64,000 nt of DNA from Pogonophryne albipinna. Its lineage: Eukaryota > Chordata > Actinopteri > Perciformes > Artedidraconidae. The notes beneath the pieces are model-generated. The model worked only from the letters and a program-made list of their open reading frames with translations, had not been told where the DNA came from and did not search any database. The stretch lies in assembly GCA_028583405.1 (NCBI GenBank), contig JAPTMU010000270.1, positions 138,972 through 202,971 on the forward strand, read 5' to 3'. The position numbers and the translations under genes are program-made. Positions 12,058 through 21,879 of the stretch are shown piece after piece (position 1 is the stretch's first letter; each line of letters starts with the position of its first letter).

Positions 12058-14557
12058 CAATCACGCCGTGATTGGGAGGAACGGCCCCCCTGATCTGAAC
12101 CGGAGTGGTGGTTTGTTACTGGACTTCTGTGCTAGTCATGGATTGGCCATAACAAACACCATGTTCGAACATAAGGATGCTCATAAGTGTACGTGGTACC
12201 AGAGCACCCTAGGCAGAAGGTCCATGATCGATTTCGTTATCGTATCATCGGACCTGAGGCCGTATGTTTTGGACACTCGGGTAAAGAGAGGGGCGGAGTT
12301 GTCAACTGATCACCATCTGGTGGTGAGTTGGGTCGAGTGGCGGGGGAAGCCTCTGGATAGACCTGGTAAGCCCAAACGTGTAGTTCGGGTGAAACTGGGA
12401 ACGTCTGGAGGAGGCCCAAGTTTCAGGAGGCCTTCAACTCACACCTCCGGCGGAGCTTTTCAGGCATTCCTGTGGAGGTTGGGGACATTGAACCAGAGTG
12501 GTCGGTGTTCAAAGCCTCTATTGCCGAAGCCGCGGCGGGGAGCTGTGGTCTCAAGGTCCTAGGTGCCTCCAGGGGCGGTAACCCTCGAACCTCCTGGTGG
12601 ACACCGGTGGTCAGGGAAGCCGTCCGACTGAAGAAGGAGGCCTTCAGGGATTTGTTATCCCGGGGGACTCCCGAGGCAGTTGCAAGGTACCGACAGGCCC
12701 GAAGGGCAGCAGCCTCATCCGTGGCCGAGGCAAAGCAGCGGGTGTGGGAGAAGTTCGGAGAGGACATGGAGAAGGACTTTCGGGCGGCACCAAAAGTTGT
12801 TCTGGAAAACTCTCCGACACCTCAGGAGGGGGAAGCAGGGAAACCATCCAAGCTGTGTACAGTAAGGATGGGACGTTGTTGACCTCAACTGATGGAGTGT
12901 TGGGGCGTTGGAAGGAACACTTTGAGGAACTCCTGAACCCGACAACTCCGCCCTCTATGTTAGAGGCAGAGCTGGAGTATGACGGGGGAGTCAGCGCCAA
13001 TCTCCCGGGGGGAGGTCACTGAGGTTGTTAAACAACTCCACAGTGGCAAAGCCCCGGGGGTGGATGAGATCCGCCCAGAAATGCTGAAGGCTCTGGGGTG
13101 TTGAGGGACTGTCATGGTTGACACGTCTCATCAACATTGCGTGGAAGTCGGAAACAGTACCGAAGGAGTGGCAGACCGGGGTGGTGGTTCCCATTTTAAA
13201 AAGGGGGATCAGAGGGTGTGTGCCAATTACAGAGGCATCACACTACTCAGCCTCCCCGGGAAAGTTTACTCTAAGGTACTCGAAAGGAGGGTCAGGCCGA
13301 TTGTCGAACCTCAGATTGAGAAGGAACAATGCGGATTCCCGTCCTGGTCGTTGGAACGACGGATCAGCTTTTTACTCTCGCAAGGATCCTGGAGGGGGCC
13401 TGGGAGTACGCTTATCCGGTCTACATGTGGTTTTGTGGACTTGGAGAAGGCGTATGACCGGGTTCCCAGGGAGTTACTGTGGAGGTGCTGGCGGGAGTAT
13501 GGGGTGAGGGGGTCTCTACTCAGGGCACATCCAATCTCTGTACTCCCAAAGCGAGAGCTGTGTCCCGGGTCCTCGGCAGTAAGTCGGACCCATTTTCCGG
13601 TGAGGGTTGGCCTCCGCCAGGGCTGCGCTTTGTCACCAATCCTGTTTGTAATATACTATGGATCGGATTTCGAGGCGTAGTCATGGGGGAGGGGGGTCTG
13701 CAGTTCGGTGGACTAAGGATTGCACCACTGCTTTTTGCAGATGGATGTGGTTCTGATGGCTTCAATCGGTCTGCGACCTTCAGCACTCACTGGATCGGTT
13801 CGCAACCGAGTGTGAAAGCGGCTGGGAGTGAGGATCAGCACCTCCAAATCTGAGGCCATGGTTCTCAGCAGAAGGAAACCGTGGACTGTCCACTCCAAGT
13901 AGGGAATGAGTCCTTACCCCAAGTGAAGGAGTTCAAGTATTCTCGGGGTCTTGTTCTCGAGTGAGGGAACAATGGAGCGTGAGATGGGCCGGAGAATCGG
14001 AGCAGCGGGAGCGGTACTGCAGTCGCTTTAACCGCACCGTTGTGAAGAAAAGGGAGCTGAGCCGGAAGGCAAAGCTCTCTGTCTACCGGGCCATTTTCGT
14101 TCCTACCCTCACCTATGGTCATGAAGGATGGGTCATGACCGACAAGAACGAGATCGCGGATACAAGCGGCCCGAGATGGGTTTTCTCCGCAGGGTGGCTG
14201 GTGTCTCCCTTAGGGATAAGGTGAGAAGTTCGTCATCAGGGAGGGACTCGGAGTTGAGCCGCTCCTCCTTCGCGTCGAAAGGAGCCAGTTGAGGTGGTTC
14301 GGGCACCTAGTTAGGATGCCACCTGGGCGCCTCCCTAGGGAGGTGTTCCAGGCACGTCCAGCCTGGGAAGAGACCAAGGGGTAGACCTAGGAACCAGGTG
14401 GAGGGATTATATCTCTTCGCTGCCTGGGAGCGCCTTGGGATCCCCCAGTCAGAGCTGGTTGATGTCGCCAGGGAAAAGGAAGTTTGGGGCTCTCTGCTGG
14501 AACTGCTACCCCCGCGACCCGACCACGGATAAGCGGAAGAAGATGGATGGATGGATG
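12058..14557 (+). mobile_element. 5'-truncated Rex3-like RTE LINE (copy 2)
   Basis: Forward-strand copy beginning inside the endonuclease domain ([16 protein letters not shown]) and running through RT to the GATG tail at 14543-14557. It is flanked by a perfect 13-bp duplication aaatattagggct at 12045-12057 and 14558-14570. 5' truncation and a target duplication of this size are expected of target-primed reverse transcription. Many frameshifts; no functional protein. The insertion point is exactly in the hAT terminus, duplicating seven bases of the hAT TIR. Confidence 0.95.
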
Positions 14558-17020
14558 AAATATTAGGGCTGTCAAACGATTAAAATTTTTAAGAAGAGTC
14601 GGTTGGCGTAGTTTTGGCACAATTCCGTTGTACAGACCGACGTTAACAGCAGCCCTGTCTGTGCACACGGAGACCGACTCTGTCGTTCGGTGATCTAACC
14701 GCCTTCTGGAAAAGCTTCACAAGTACGTCGGTACGCAAATGCGCTTTGTGACACAAGTTTCAGATTACGCACATAACCTGCGTACCAGTTATGTGCACCC
14801 CTGTACTACAGCAAAAGTATTCTCCGTCGGGACTTCCTGCAACAACACCGACATTATCAAAGATGTTCTATTGAGAAGACAATCACTACGTGACAAAAGT
14901 TTTCAAAACCGTTTCTGGTCTTCGGTATTTCCAGACAAGTGGCTTCTGAAATCAATCTGACTGACTAACTGCTGTCTGTGCAATTTACTCCGCGCGAGTT
15001 GGCGGACTTTCTTTTGCTTACTTTAACATCATTTTTCATGGTGGGGCTAAGCCATTTTCTTGGTATGGGTGTAGCCTACCCCAGAGCCCTAGAGAGATAA
15101 GAGTTACGACACTCCCATAGACCTCCGTTGTAAAAAATGGCGGCGCCTACTTCCGGGGTATGGACATCGAAATAGTTCCAAATATTGTCATTTGGGCGTT
15201 GGACCTCATTCACTTACATTACGGCGCGTCGATTAGTTCCAGAGGTAAGTTGCTGAAATATCGAACTCTTTTGAATTGTCAACTGTCTATATTGTATCAG
15301 AGGCCCTTTATGATGCTTATACTGGTCTTCATTTGTTGCACAGCGTAATTATCTATATTTTATCTTGGTTGTTACAACCAATTTTGCTAGCATTGCCTGC
15401 TAGTTAGCTAGCGCGAATTCGTCAGCTTTGAAGGTAAGATTTCAGTAATGAATCGCTAGCAGCTTATATATCAATGATGCTGGGTAACTAACAAGCAGGA
15501 TTTAGATTGATTATGTGTTTTTATTGTTATTTTGGTTTGTATCTGCTGAATCAGCCTCCCTGTTCCCAGATGCAGCTCCACGCTAGGGGTGATGGACATC
15601 TCATCCAAGGTGAGCACACATTTCTTCTCCATCTCACTCATGCCATCTGCCTTCAGCCTCAGCATATCAAACACCTCCCCCAACACTCCTGGCTCCAGTC
15701 TGACGTGCTGCATCCTCCTCTGAATGGTCCTGATGTCAGGCAGAGGCATATTCATGGCTTGGAGGGTTTTATATCCTGTAGTGCCACAACAGAACCTTAG
15801 TTGTATTGCTTTTTTCACGGTTTCTTTCCCCCACCGTATCCCACCTTTTTTTGATTGCCCAAGTGCTCTAATTTGGTCTGTGTTGAAGATTTTTTTTAAA
15901 CTTTAGATTAATCAAATTGTGTTTGATTAATGCCGAATTAATCCTTTTCTGGTTTACCAGAGCCCTCTCTGCTCTCTTCCTTAGTAATCTCTCCCTTCTC
16001 AGTTGCCTCATTAGATCCTCCACGTGAGCCCGGTCACAACTGGCCCTTGGCAGTCTGGTCCTTGGAGCACCTGACCCTGGCAAACGGGCCTCTTCATAGC
16101 TGACCCCTGACTGACTGGCTCCTGGTACACTGATCTCTGGTAAGGTGGCCTCTTGATTGTCGGCCCCTGACATACTGGCCCCTGGCAGTCTGCTGACATC
16201 TGTCTCACTCTCTCTGTCTGTTATGTCCCTTTCATTCCCTTGGAACTCCACCTCAATATCTCCCTGAATCTCTGTAACAATAACAAGGCAATCTTGCTGT
16301 TATATGTGTATGCTGCCTTTACATGTGCACCTATTGTCATTTAAGGGTACACTACACTCCTATAGTGACATTCATCTAAGTTCGTCTATTGGCAATGTTA
16401 AAGTATGAAGAAATCTGTAGATTATCTACATGTGGTATATGAGTCTTCAGAGAATCCCTGAACCCTGGTAGTTTTGAAGCTGTATAATCTGAAGGTTGCA
16501 TTAGGAGTGTAGTCTATCCTTGAATGATATAACATGGGAAACATTGTTAGCTTCATATATCATACCAATGTTTGATGTGCCATAATAGGTGTGGTCATCA
16601 TTCCTGACATTAACAGCTGGAGGCAAACTCCTTGACGTGGATTTCCTGTTGGAACAGCATCTGGCCTCAACCTCAAATTTCCTCCTGATTTGTTGCCAAT
16701 ATATTGGTCGTCTTCAAAGTGTACCTGTAGGTAGGTAGGCAGTTTCCACTGCACCCTTCAAATGTCATTGAAGAGTCCATAATTCTCTACACTTGGAAAT
16801 ATGATGCCCTTTAAAATGTTAACAAGTCATGTCACCTCTGTGAACATTACTTACATGACGTGTTTTCTGCTGTTGTTGTCCTCTGTCAGACACAGGTTTT
16901 GTCTGTTGACCATTGCCATCCATCTCTTCCTTCGCTCTACGTCCTTAGGGAAGCCATACATCCGGAACCCCTTCTCGGATCGATTAGAGCAGGGGTTCCC
17001 AACCCCCGGTCCGCGGACCG

Positions 17021-17237
17021 GTACCGGGCCGCGGAGGTGTTATTGCCGGGCCGCGGAGGTGTTACTGCCGGGCCGCGGAGGTGTTACTGCCGGGCCGCGG
17101 AGGTGTTACTGCCGGGCCGCGGTGGTGTTACTGCCGGGCCGCGGAGGTGTTACTGCCGGGCCGCGGAGGTCCTGTGTTACTGCCGGGCCGCGGAGGTGTT
17201 ACTGCCGGGCCGCGGAGGTGTTACTGCCGGGCCGCGA
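17021..17237. repeat. 22-bp GC-rich minisatellite within inner hAT
   Basis: About nine copies of gggccgcggaggtgttactg(cc), one with a TCCTGT insertion. The unit derives from the hAT subterminal sequence (cgggccgcgg), so expansion followed birth of the element. Confidence 0.92.
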
Positions 17238-18045
17238 AATAGCTGTGAGTTTATCGTAATATTTGCAGAATTATAAATATATAAAATATTTTATCATAAT
17301 ATTTTTTTCAAAAAGTGTTTAATGTTCGCACCTATACCAGTCATATTATCTCCTCCAGTAGCCTAGTTCATCTTTCACTAGATAACCGTTGAAAATGGCT
17401 TTTATGATGTTCCGAGGGATTCGGCGGCTCAGCCTCGTCTCAGCCTCTCGTGCGCACGAGAAAGTTACCGGTGCGCCAAGTAGGAAGAGGAGCGCACAGG
17501 AGACAACCGTTTAATTGCAGACTGTTATGTTTATGTGGGGAAATGGCAGTGCATACATTATTTGAGATATATTTCAAACTCGACTTCATTTTAAGGACAT
17601 GTCGGCCAGGGGTGATGAGCTATATGTTTATTTTATTAGCTTTTCTTTTTAATGACTGATTTAAATGCCATTTTCTTAATGTCTTTAATTTTTTTGTAAA
17701 GCACTTTGAATTGCCTTGTGTTGAAAAGTGCTATATAAATAAACTTGCCTTGCCTTTGTTTAAGCACCGGAATGGCAAAACAGGAGAGTAAACCAGTCTG
17801 CCTTGATCTATGAATTCATGTCCGGGACTCTCCCGGTATCTGCTGCCCGCAGCTGTTTATAGAAGGAAAACCTCCTTCACTTCATGAAATGGCTGCAGGC
17901 AGCATCAGGAGGCAGCGGGACGTATACTCCGCTTCTGAGAAGTGCAGCACCAGCACGCCGAGAGCTGTGCCTTTTTACGCACACCGCCTTCGCTGTGTTT
18001 ACCTTCATCAGAACAGCGAGTGACTGCAGGCTGCTACGTGTTAAC

Positions 18046-18105
18046 CACACACACCTCTACACACACCTCTACACACACCTCTACACACATCTCTACACAC
18101 ATCGA
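18046..18105. repeat. short ACACACCTCT tandem repeat
   Basis: Four to five copies of acacacctct with minor changes, inside the inner hAT. Confidence 0.85.
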
Positions 18106-18283
18106 ACTGCCCGATTACTCCCCCTTTTATTAGTTTTATGAAGGAGATGTCCAGTCACCAAGGCGCATGATGTGTGTGCTCTGCTCAGCTCAGTGTTTGT
18201 GTCTGTCCGACACCGGCATTTGTTTTCAAATGACCATGAACAGTAATTTACACACATCTGCTAACTCCATAGGTAACCTATAT

Positions 18284-18285
<2 letters not shown>

Positions 18286-18369
<84 letters not shown>
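18286..18369. repeat. (CA)n microsatellite
   Basis: About 84 bp of perfect CA dinucleotides within the inner hAT element. Confidence 0.97.
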
Positions 18370-18371
<2 letters not shown>

Positions 18372-18904
18372 CCTTCTCTTCCCATGATTATCCGTAAATA
18401 ATACAAACAAAACCAAAACGTTGATTTATCTGTTTTCCCGTTTTGGTTTAAAAACTGAATAACGTCGGTTTTTTGGTTTTCCGTTCTTCTGTATTGCGAT
18501 TTTTTTTTTAATGTATCTGCCGGTCCTTGGCACAATAAAGGTTGGGAACCCCTGGATTAGAGCATCCAAATGCTGCACATCCAACCATGGTATGACAACT
18601 GATCTCTTAAAATGCAATATAAACGAAAGTGCCATCATTTTTGTTGTGCAAACATTTTAACATGAATATTATATGTCCTCTGTTCAGTATTCTCTCCCCT
18701 TATTCACCACTGCTCCTATTCTTGCTCTGCTTTTTAGGGCCCAGGAAACGGATGAAGAGGATGTCCCTTTCACAAAGGAACCTTTTTGTTTTGTTCAAAA
18801 TGGTCAGGCTCCTGGATGCCCTAGAGTTCTGTATTGCTTTTTTGTAAATAGTTGCTTTTTTGTTTGTTGGTAAGCAACAATTTGTTTTGGCCAAAATGTG
18901 TTAT

Positions 18905-19335
18905 TCACACTCCTGACTCCAGTCTGATGTGCTGCACTCTCCTCTGAGTGGTCCTGGTTTCAGGCAGAGGTCATGGCTTGGAAGGTTTTATATCCTGCCT
19001 CAACAGAACCTAATATGAATTGCTTTTTTCAGTTTCTCTTTTTTGTTATTGTCTCGTCGCTGGATCACCTCCCCCTGGCAAAGTGGCCTCGTCATTGACT
19101 AACCTGTTTTTGTTGCTCTGTTGAACCGTGGTTCAACAGGAGCTTCTGTAAATAGTTTGAATATTTATCATAGTAATCATTTTCAGTCTCCCACTCTGTC
19201 TCAATTTAATTTATCGTTTCTTTGCCCCACCATGTTTTGTTGTCCAAGGGCACTCATTTGTGTTGAAGATTGTTTTACACTTTAGATTCATCAAATTGTG
19301 TTTTTTGGCTGAATTAATCTTTTTCTGTTGAACCC
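18905..19335 (-). repeat. second, diverged copy of P-element transposase segment
   Basis: Sequence from cactcctgactccagtctga through gttttatatcctgcctcaac, then tttgccccaccatg and gttgaagattgttttacact, parallels 15680-15990 in the same orientation with many substitutions and deletions. It lies upstream of the first THAP exon and so is an internal duplication or a fragment of another P element. Confidence 0.75.
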
Positions 19336-19339
19336 TAAC

Positions 19340-20081
19340 CCTCTTTGTTCTCCTTCTCATTCATTTTACTTTGTTCTAACACACATCACTTTTTCCATAC
19401 ACTGTTCTTAATACTTGTTCACACATTTGTTCGTCCCTTTTACTTTGTTCTTCCTGTTGTTCTTTTCAAACACATATCAATTGTTCATCCACTGTTGTGG
19501 TAAAATGATATTCATAGTCTTAACATGATCATGCTACCCATGCTAACATGAACACAAGCGTTTCCCTCCAAAAATGTAAAACGTATCTAAGTAATAGGCT
19601 ACCAAGCTTTCCGTTGTCACCCTGCCTCTCCAAATGCAAAACTGTCAATAAAAAGTATGCAATAATGCAATTACAGCTGAAAAAGTACTTGGGTGTGTGT
19701 TTTTTAATATATATTTACCATTCAATAACGCAATCGCTGCTGTCTGTCTGTCCCATAGAAGAACATGACCCCGCAGCGCAACTATACTACGGACGTGACT
19801 GCCCTGGCAGTGACAGCAACATAGCCTGCTTGTGCTACCACACTTTCCCCTCAAAATATCGTTAAATAACGAAACTTGTAAATAGTGCCAATCCATACAA
19901 AGTGTAACCACATCATGGAAATATGAAAGCAATCTTTAAAAAATAACAGCGTTGGTTTAATCTATGACTATTTTGAGCATGTTCGTGCTGTTTTTGCCAT
20001 AGAGAAGCATTGCCACGGAAGTGCGTTTGGAACTATCCCGGCAAACATAAACCACGTGACCGGCTGGCGGCGACATCAAAG
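19340..20081. other. right-hand interior of the P element
   Basis: AT-rich sequence between the duplicated transposase segment and the right TIR. No intact frame. ggaactatcccggcaaacat near 20030 could be a leader or promoter region; nothing firm. Confidence 0.35.
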
Positions 20082-20937
20082 AGTGTCGTAACTCTTAGTA
20101 TCTCTAGGGCTCTGGCCTACCCCAGCCATACCCTGGCGCTGCCACTGGTGGCACGTATGGGGCGGGCCATTCTGCACATGCGTTAAATGCGTTCAATATT
20201 TTAACGCAATTAATTCAAAAAAAATAATTACCGCCGTTAACGCGATAATTTTGACAGCACTAATAAATATCCATACATCTTGTAATCATTTGGTATAAAT
20301 CTACATACATTTAGTTCTAATCGTACAGCACACTTACCTTGGCACATGCAGCAGGCAATGCACAGGACTCCTGCACAGGGATGACTTCCTGATCCGTCAT
20401 GGTGTCCTCCGGCTCAGCAACTGACTTTTCATACGTTTCCATGATCAGCTCCATTTGCGGTAGAAAGAAAAGTGAACATGCAAACTTGATATATTCAACC
20501 AGACAAACATGTATCTAGAAATATATGCTGCTGCAAAATATTACATTCAAGACAAATAATGCTGCTATTGTGATCATCGGTTGTTGTTATTGTCGAATGT
20601 AAAAAAGATCCTTAGGTGTCAAACTATATATACTCCCAATTCACTCTTCCAGTAAAAGAAAATGGATTTAATGAATGGGATACTTGGTTAAAAAATGCTA
20701 GGGAGAATGCTAGATCTATTATGTTTATCTCCTCTTTTGCATCTGACACTTGTAAACTTTGATACATGTACATAAATCAAATATACACTACAAATACTCA
20801 ATGATAATTCGATGGTGATGTGTATGGTCAACCATCCATCCACAGTATGTATTCTACTACAATTAAATAATATCGTATTAAATAAATGTCAGTTTAATAT
20901 CTCACATGCGCTGACTAAATGTAGAACTAAACTATGC

Positions 20938-21375
20938 TTACCCTGCTCCTCTCACGCTTTTCAAATGCGCCTCCCACCTTCCTCCTCTTGTGGGTCTTGA
21001 TTCCTGGCTGTGGGCTTCTTCGTCGGCATCAGCTGATCGAGGGTTGACACTTGTCATACATGTTGCTTGTGGTGGTCGTTTAATAACGGTCGGCACTGCA
21101 TCATCCTTCAGCTTTAGTGGGGCTTTTGGGTTGAAGTGTTTCCTCTTCAGTAAGGAGGATAGCTCAAAGGAATCCTCAGGAAAATGATCGCTGCAAATCA
21201 GCGACCATTCACTCCGCCCAGTCCATACACGTGTTTTTTTCACTTGGGCCTCCCACACATTAGCTAAACGCTTATCTCGGGGGAATTTGAACAGTGACAC
21301 CCCATCTAACGTGGACTTTGAGCAACCGTAAACGACACACCGTCTGCCTCTTTTCTTCTTTTCGGTATCACTCAT
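20938..21375 (-). other. THAP zinc-finger exon (first coding exon)
   Basis: Starts at ATG 21375 and ends at a gtaagc donor near 20942. The protein has the C2CH THAP signature: CVVYGC near residues 13-18, the FKFPRDKRLANVW stretch, W at about 51, CSDHF near 61-65 and a C-terminal AVPTVI matching the AVPTIF box. THAP domains bind DNA in transposases and in host regulators. A basic KKKRGRR precedes it. The exon is intact and reads straight into the donor. Confidence 0.85.
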
Positions 21376-21763
21376 GTTAAAACTTCAATCTATCAATGAC
21401 AATGTCAACAAAATCGCCGCTACCATGTATTATCCACACTGATCCAACGTCATGGATTACGTTACAGCGATAACGTCATATCCGCTTCCTGTGACCTCGC
21501 TAAAATGGACCAGGCCGACTAGGGGTCAATTATCGGGCGGCATTTTCAAAAATTGTTAACTCGTTCAATCATGGTCAAAGGGAAAACAAGCAGAGTACCT
21601 TTTGGCATGGTTTATTATGGATAACTCGAATAAAAATACATGTATAAATCGTGTCGGTGGGACTTTAAAAGGAACAAACAAAGAAGTAAAGGAGAAGCTA
21701 CATTTGACTTGAAGGCCCACACGATGGCGCCGTTGTCTACGTAAATTGTCCTCCAGAATTTAC
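21376..21763. other. upstream region of the THAP gene
   Basis: Directly 5' (on -) of the THAP start codon, so the likely promoter and 5' UTR. It contains ATGGCGCCGTTG-type GC-rich sequence near 21725 and CpG-containing tracts, but no TATA box I would defend. Confidence 0.35.
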
Positions 21764-21879
21764 TTAAAGGTCACCTATCATGCTATTTGTAGGCAGTAGC
21801 ACAGGTCTCAGATATATACAAATAAAAAACATGTCTATGAAGTGTTTTGCTCAAAATACCAAACAGATCACCCATTCTA

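Larger units (their letters stand above)
16990..18554. mobile_element. inner hAT element inside the P-element THAP exon
   Basis: Perfect 15-bp inverted termini CAGGGGTTCCCAACC, flanked by gattagag at 16982-16989 and 18555-18562. Contents: a GC-rich 22-bp minisatellite near the left end, retroelement-tail-like sequence (tgctatataaataaacttg) near 17730, and short ACACACCTCT and CA repeats near the right. No transposase recognised, so non-autonomous. Joining the flanks across the TSD makes the P-element THAP exon readable, which proves the order of insertion. Confidence 0.92.
15500..18590 (-). pseudogene. P-element/THAP9-like transposase, interrupted
   Basis: Read on -. The first exon starts near 18590 with MVGCAAFGCSNRSEKG, is cut by a hAT, and resumes at 16981 with FRMYGFPKDVERRKRWMA, ending at a gtaagt donor near 16855. 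The next exon (from about 16733) gives VHFEDDQYIG and LRPDAVPT, the end of the THAP domain. From about 16275 a linker and coiled-coil-like LMRQLRRERLLRKRAERAL lead to a frameshift in an A-run near 15895, after which KKAIQLRFCCGTTGYKTL and CVLTLDEMSI match the P-element transposase core. LDEM probably carries the first catalytic Asp. The frame decays near 15540, so the rest of the catalytic domain is missing. Not functional. Confidence 0.8.
15082..20114 (-). mobile_element. P-element-like (THAP9-type) transposon
   Basis: Terminal inverted repeats CAGAGCCCTAGAGA..TAAGAG (left from 15082; reverse complement ending at 20114) extend for about 35 bp with a few mismatches. They are flanked by the 8-bp duplication gcctaccc at 15074-15081 and 20115-20122. 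P elements make 8-bp duplications and encode THAP-domain transposases, and both are seen here. The length of 5.0 kb includes a nested hAT (16990-18554) and a second copy of part of its own transposase region (about 18905-19330). Confidence 0.88.
12051..20262. mobile_element. outer non-autonomous hAT element (host of the nest)
   Basis: Termini TAGGGCTGTCAAA (left, intact at 14564 after a Rex3 insertion; first 7 bp also at 12051-12057) and TAGTGCTGTCAAA (right, reverse complement ending at 20262), flanked by ataaatat. Without its own insertions the element is about 650 bp: 14564-15081 plus 20123-20262. No transposase seen in that sequence. It sits in an intron of the THAP gene and hosts a Rex3 copy and a P-element-like transposon. 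Confidence 0.85.
7506..21375 (-). pseudogene. THAP-domain gene with ETQTD motifs, Kolobok-like DDE candidate
   Basis: Multi-exon gene on -. Exons read from splice signals: THAP exon 20938-21375; 20338-20448; 11666-11765; 10568-11316; 9938-10050; 9497-9570; 9115-9371; 8556-8727; 8066-8207; 7506-7707 (stop). Phases agree from the exon at 20338 through to 8066. The core reads GDGRADSPGHSAKYGTY, then IITDRH, HLYDIWHVAKG, INHIQNVHEGHGD, TSCIEAFHS and AAMHYNENAGRPQ. This is a family seen in many copies in fish and cnidarian genomes. A THAP domain plus conserved D (GDGRAD), D (TDRH) and E (CIEAFHS) suggests a DDE transposase of Kolobok type; that is inference. Decay: one frameshift in exon 9115-9371 (near 9145-9165), and phases do not match at the first and last junctions in my reading. 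A nested transposon stack fills the intron between 11765 and 20338. Confidence 0.65.

Noticed and set aside
17884..18141. 85-codon frame inside the inner hAT
   Set aside because: Ends in an ACACACCTCT repeat and has no recognisable domain.
4690..21620. Single composite element spanning the P2X7-like and THAP genes
   Set aside because: I looked for matching inverted ends and TTAA flanks and found none; kept only as a testable association.
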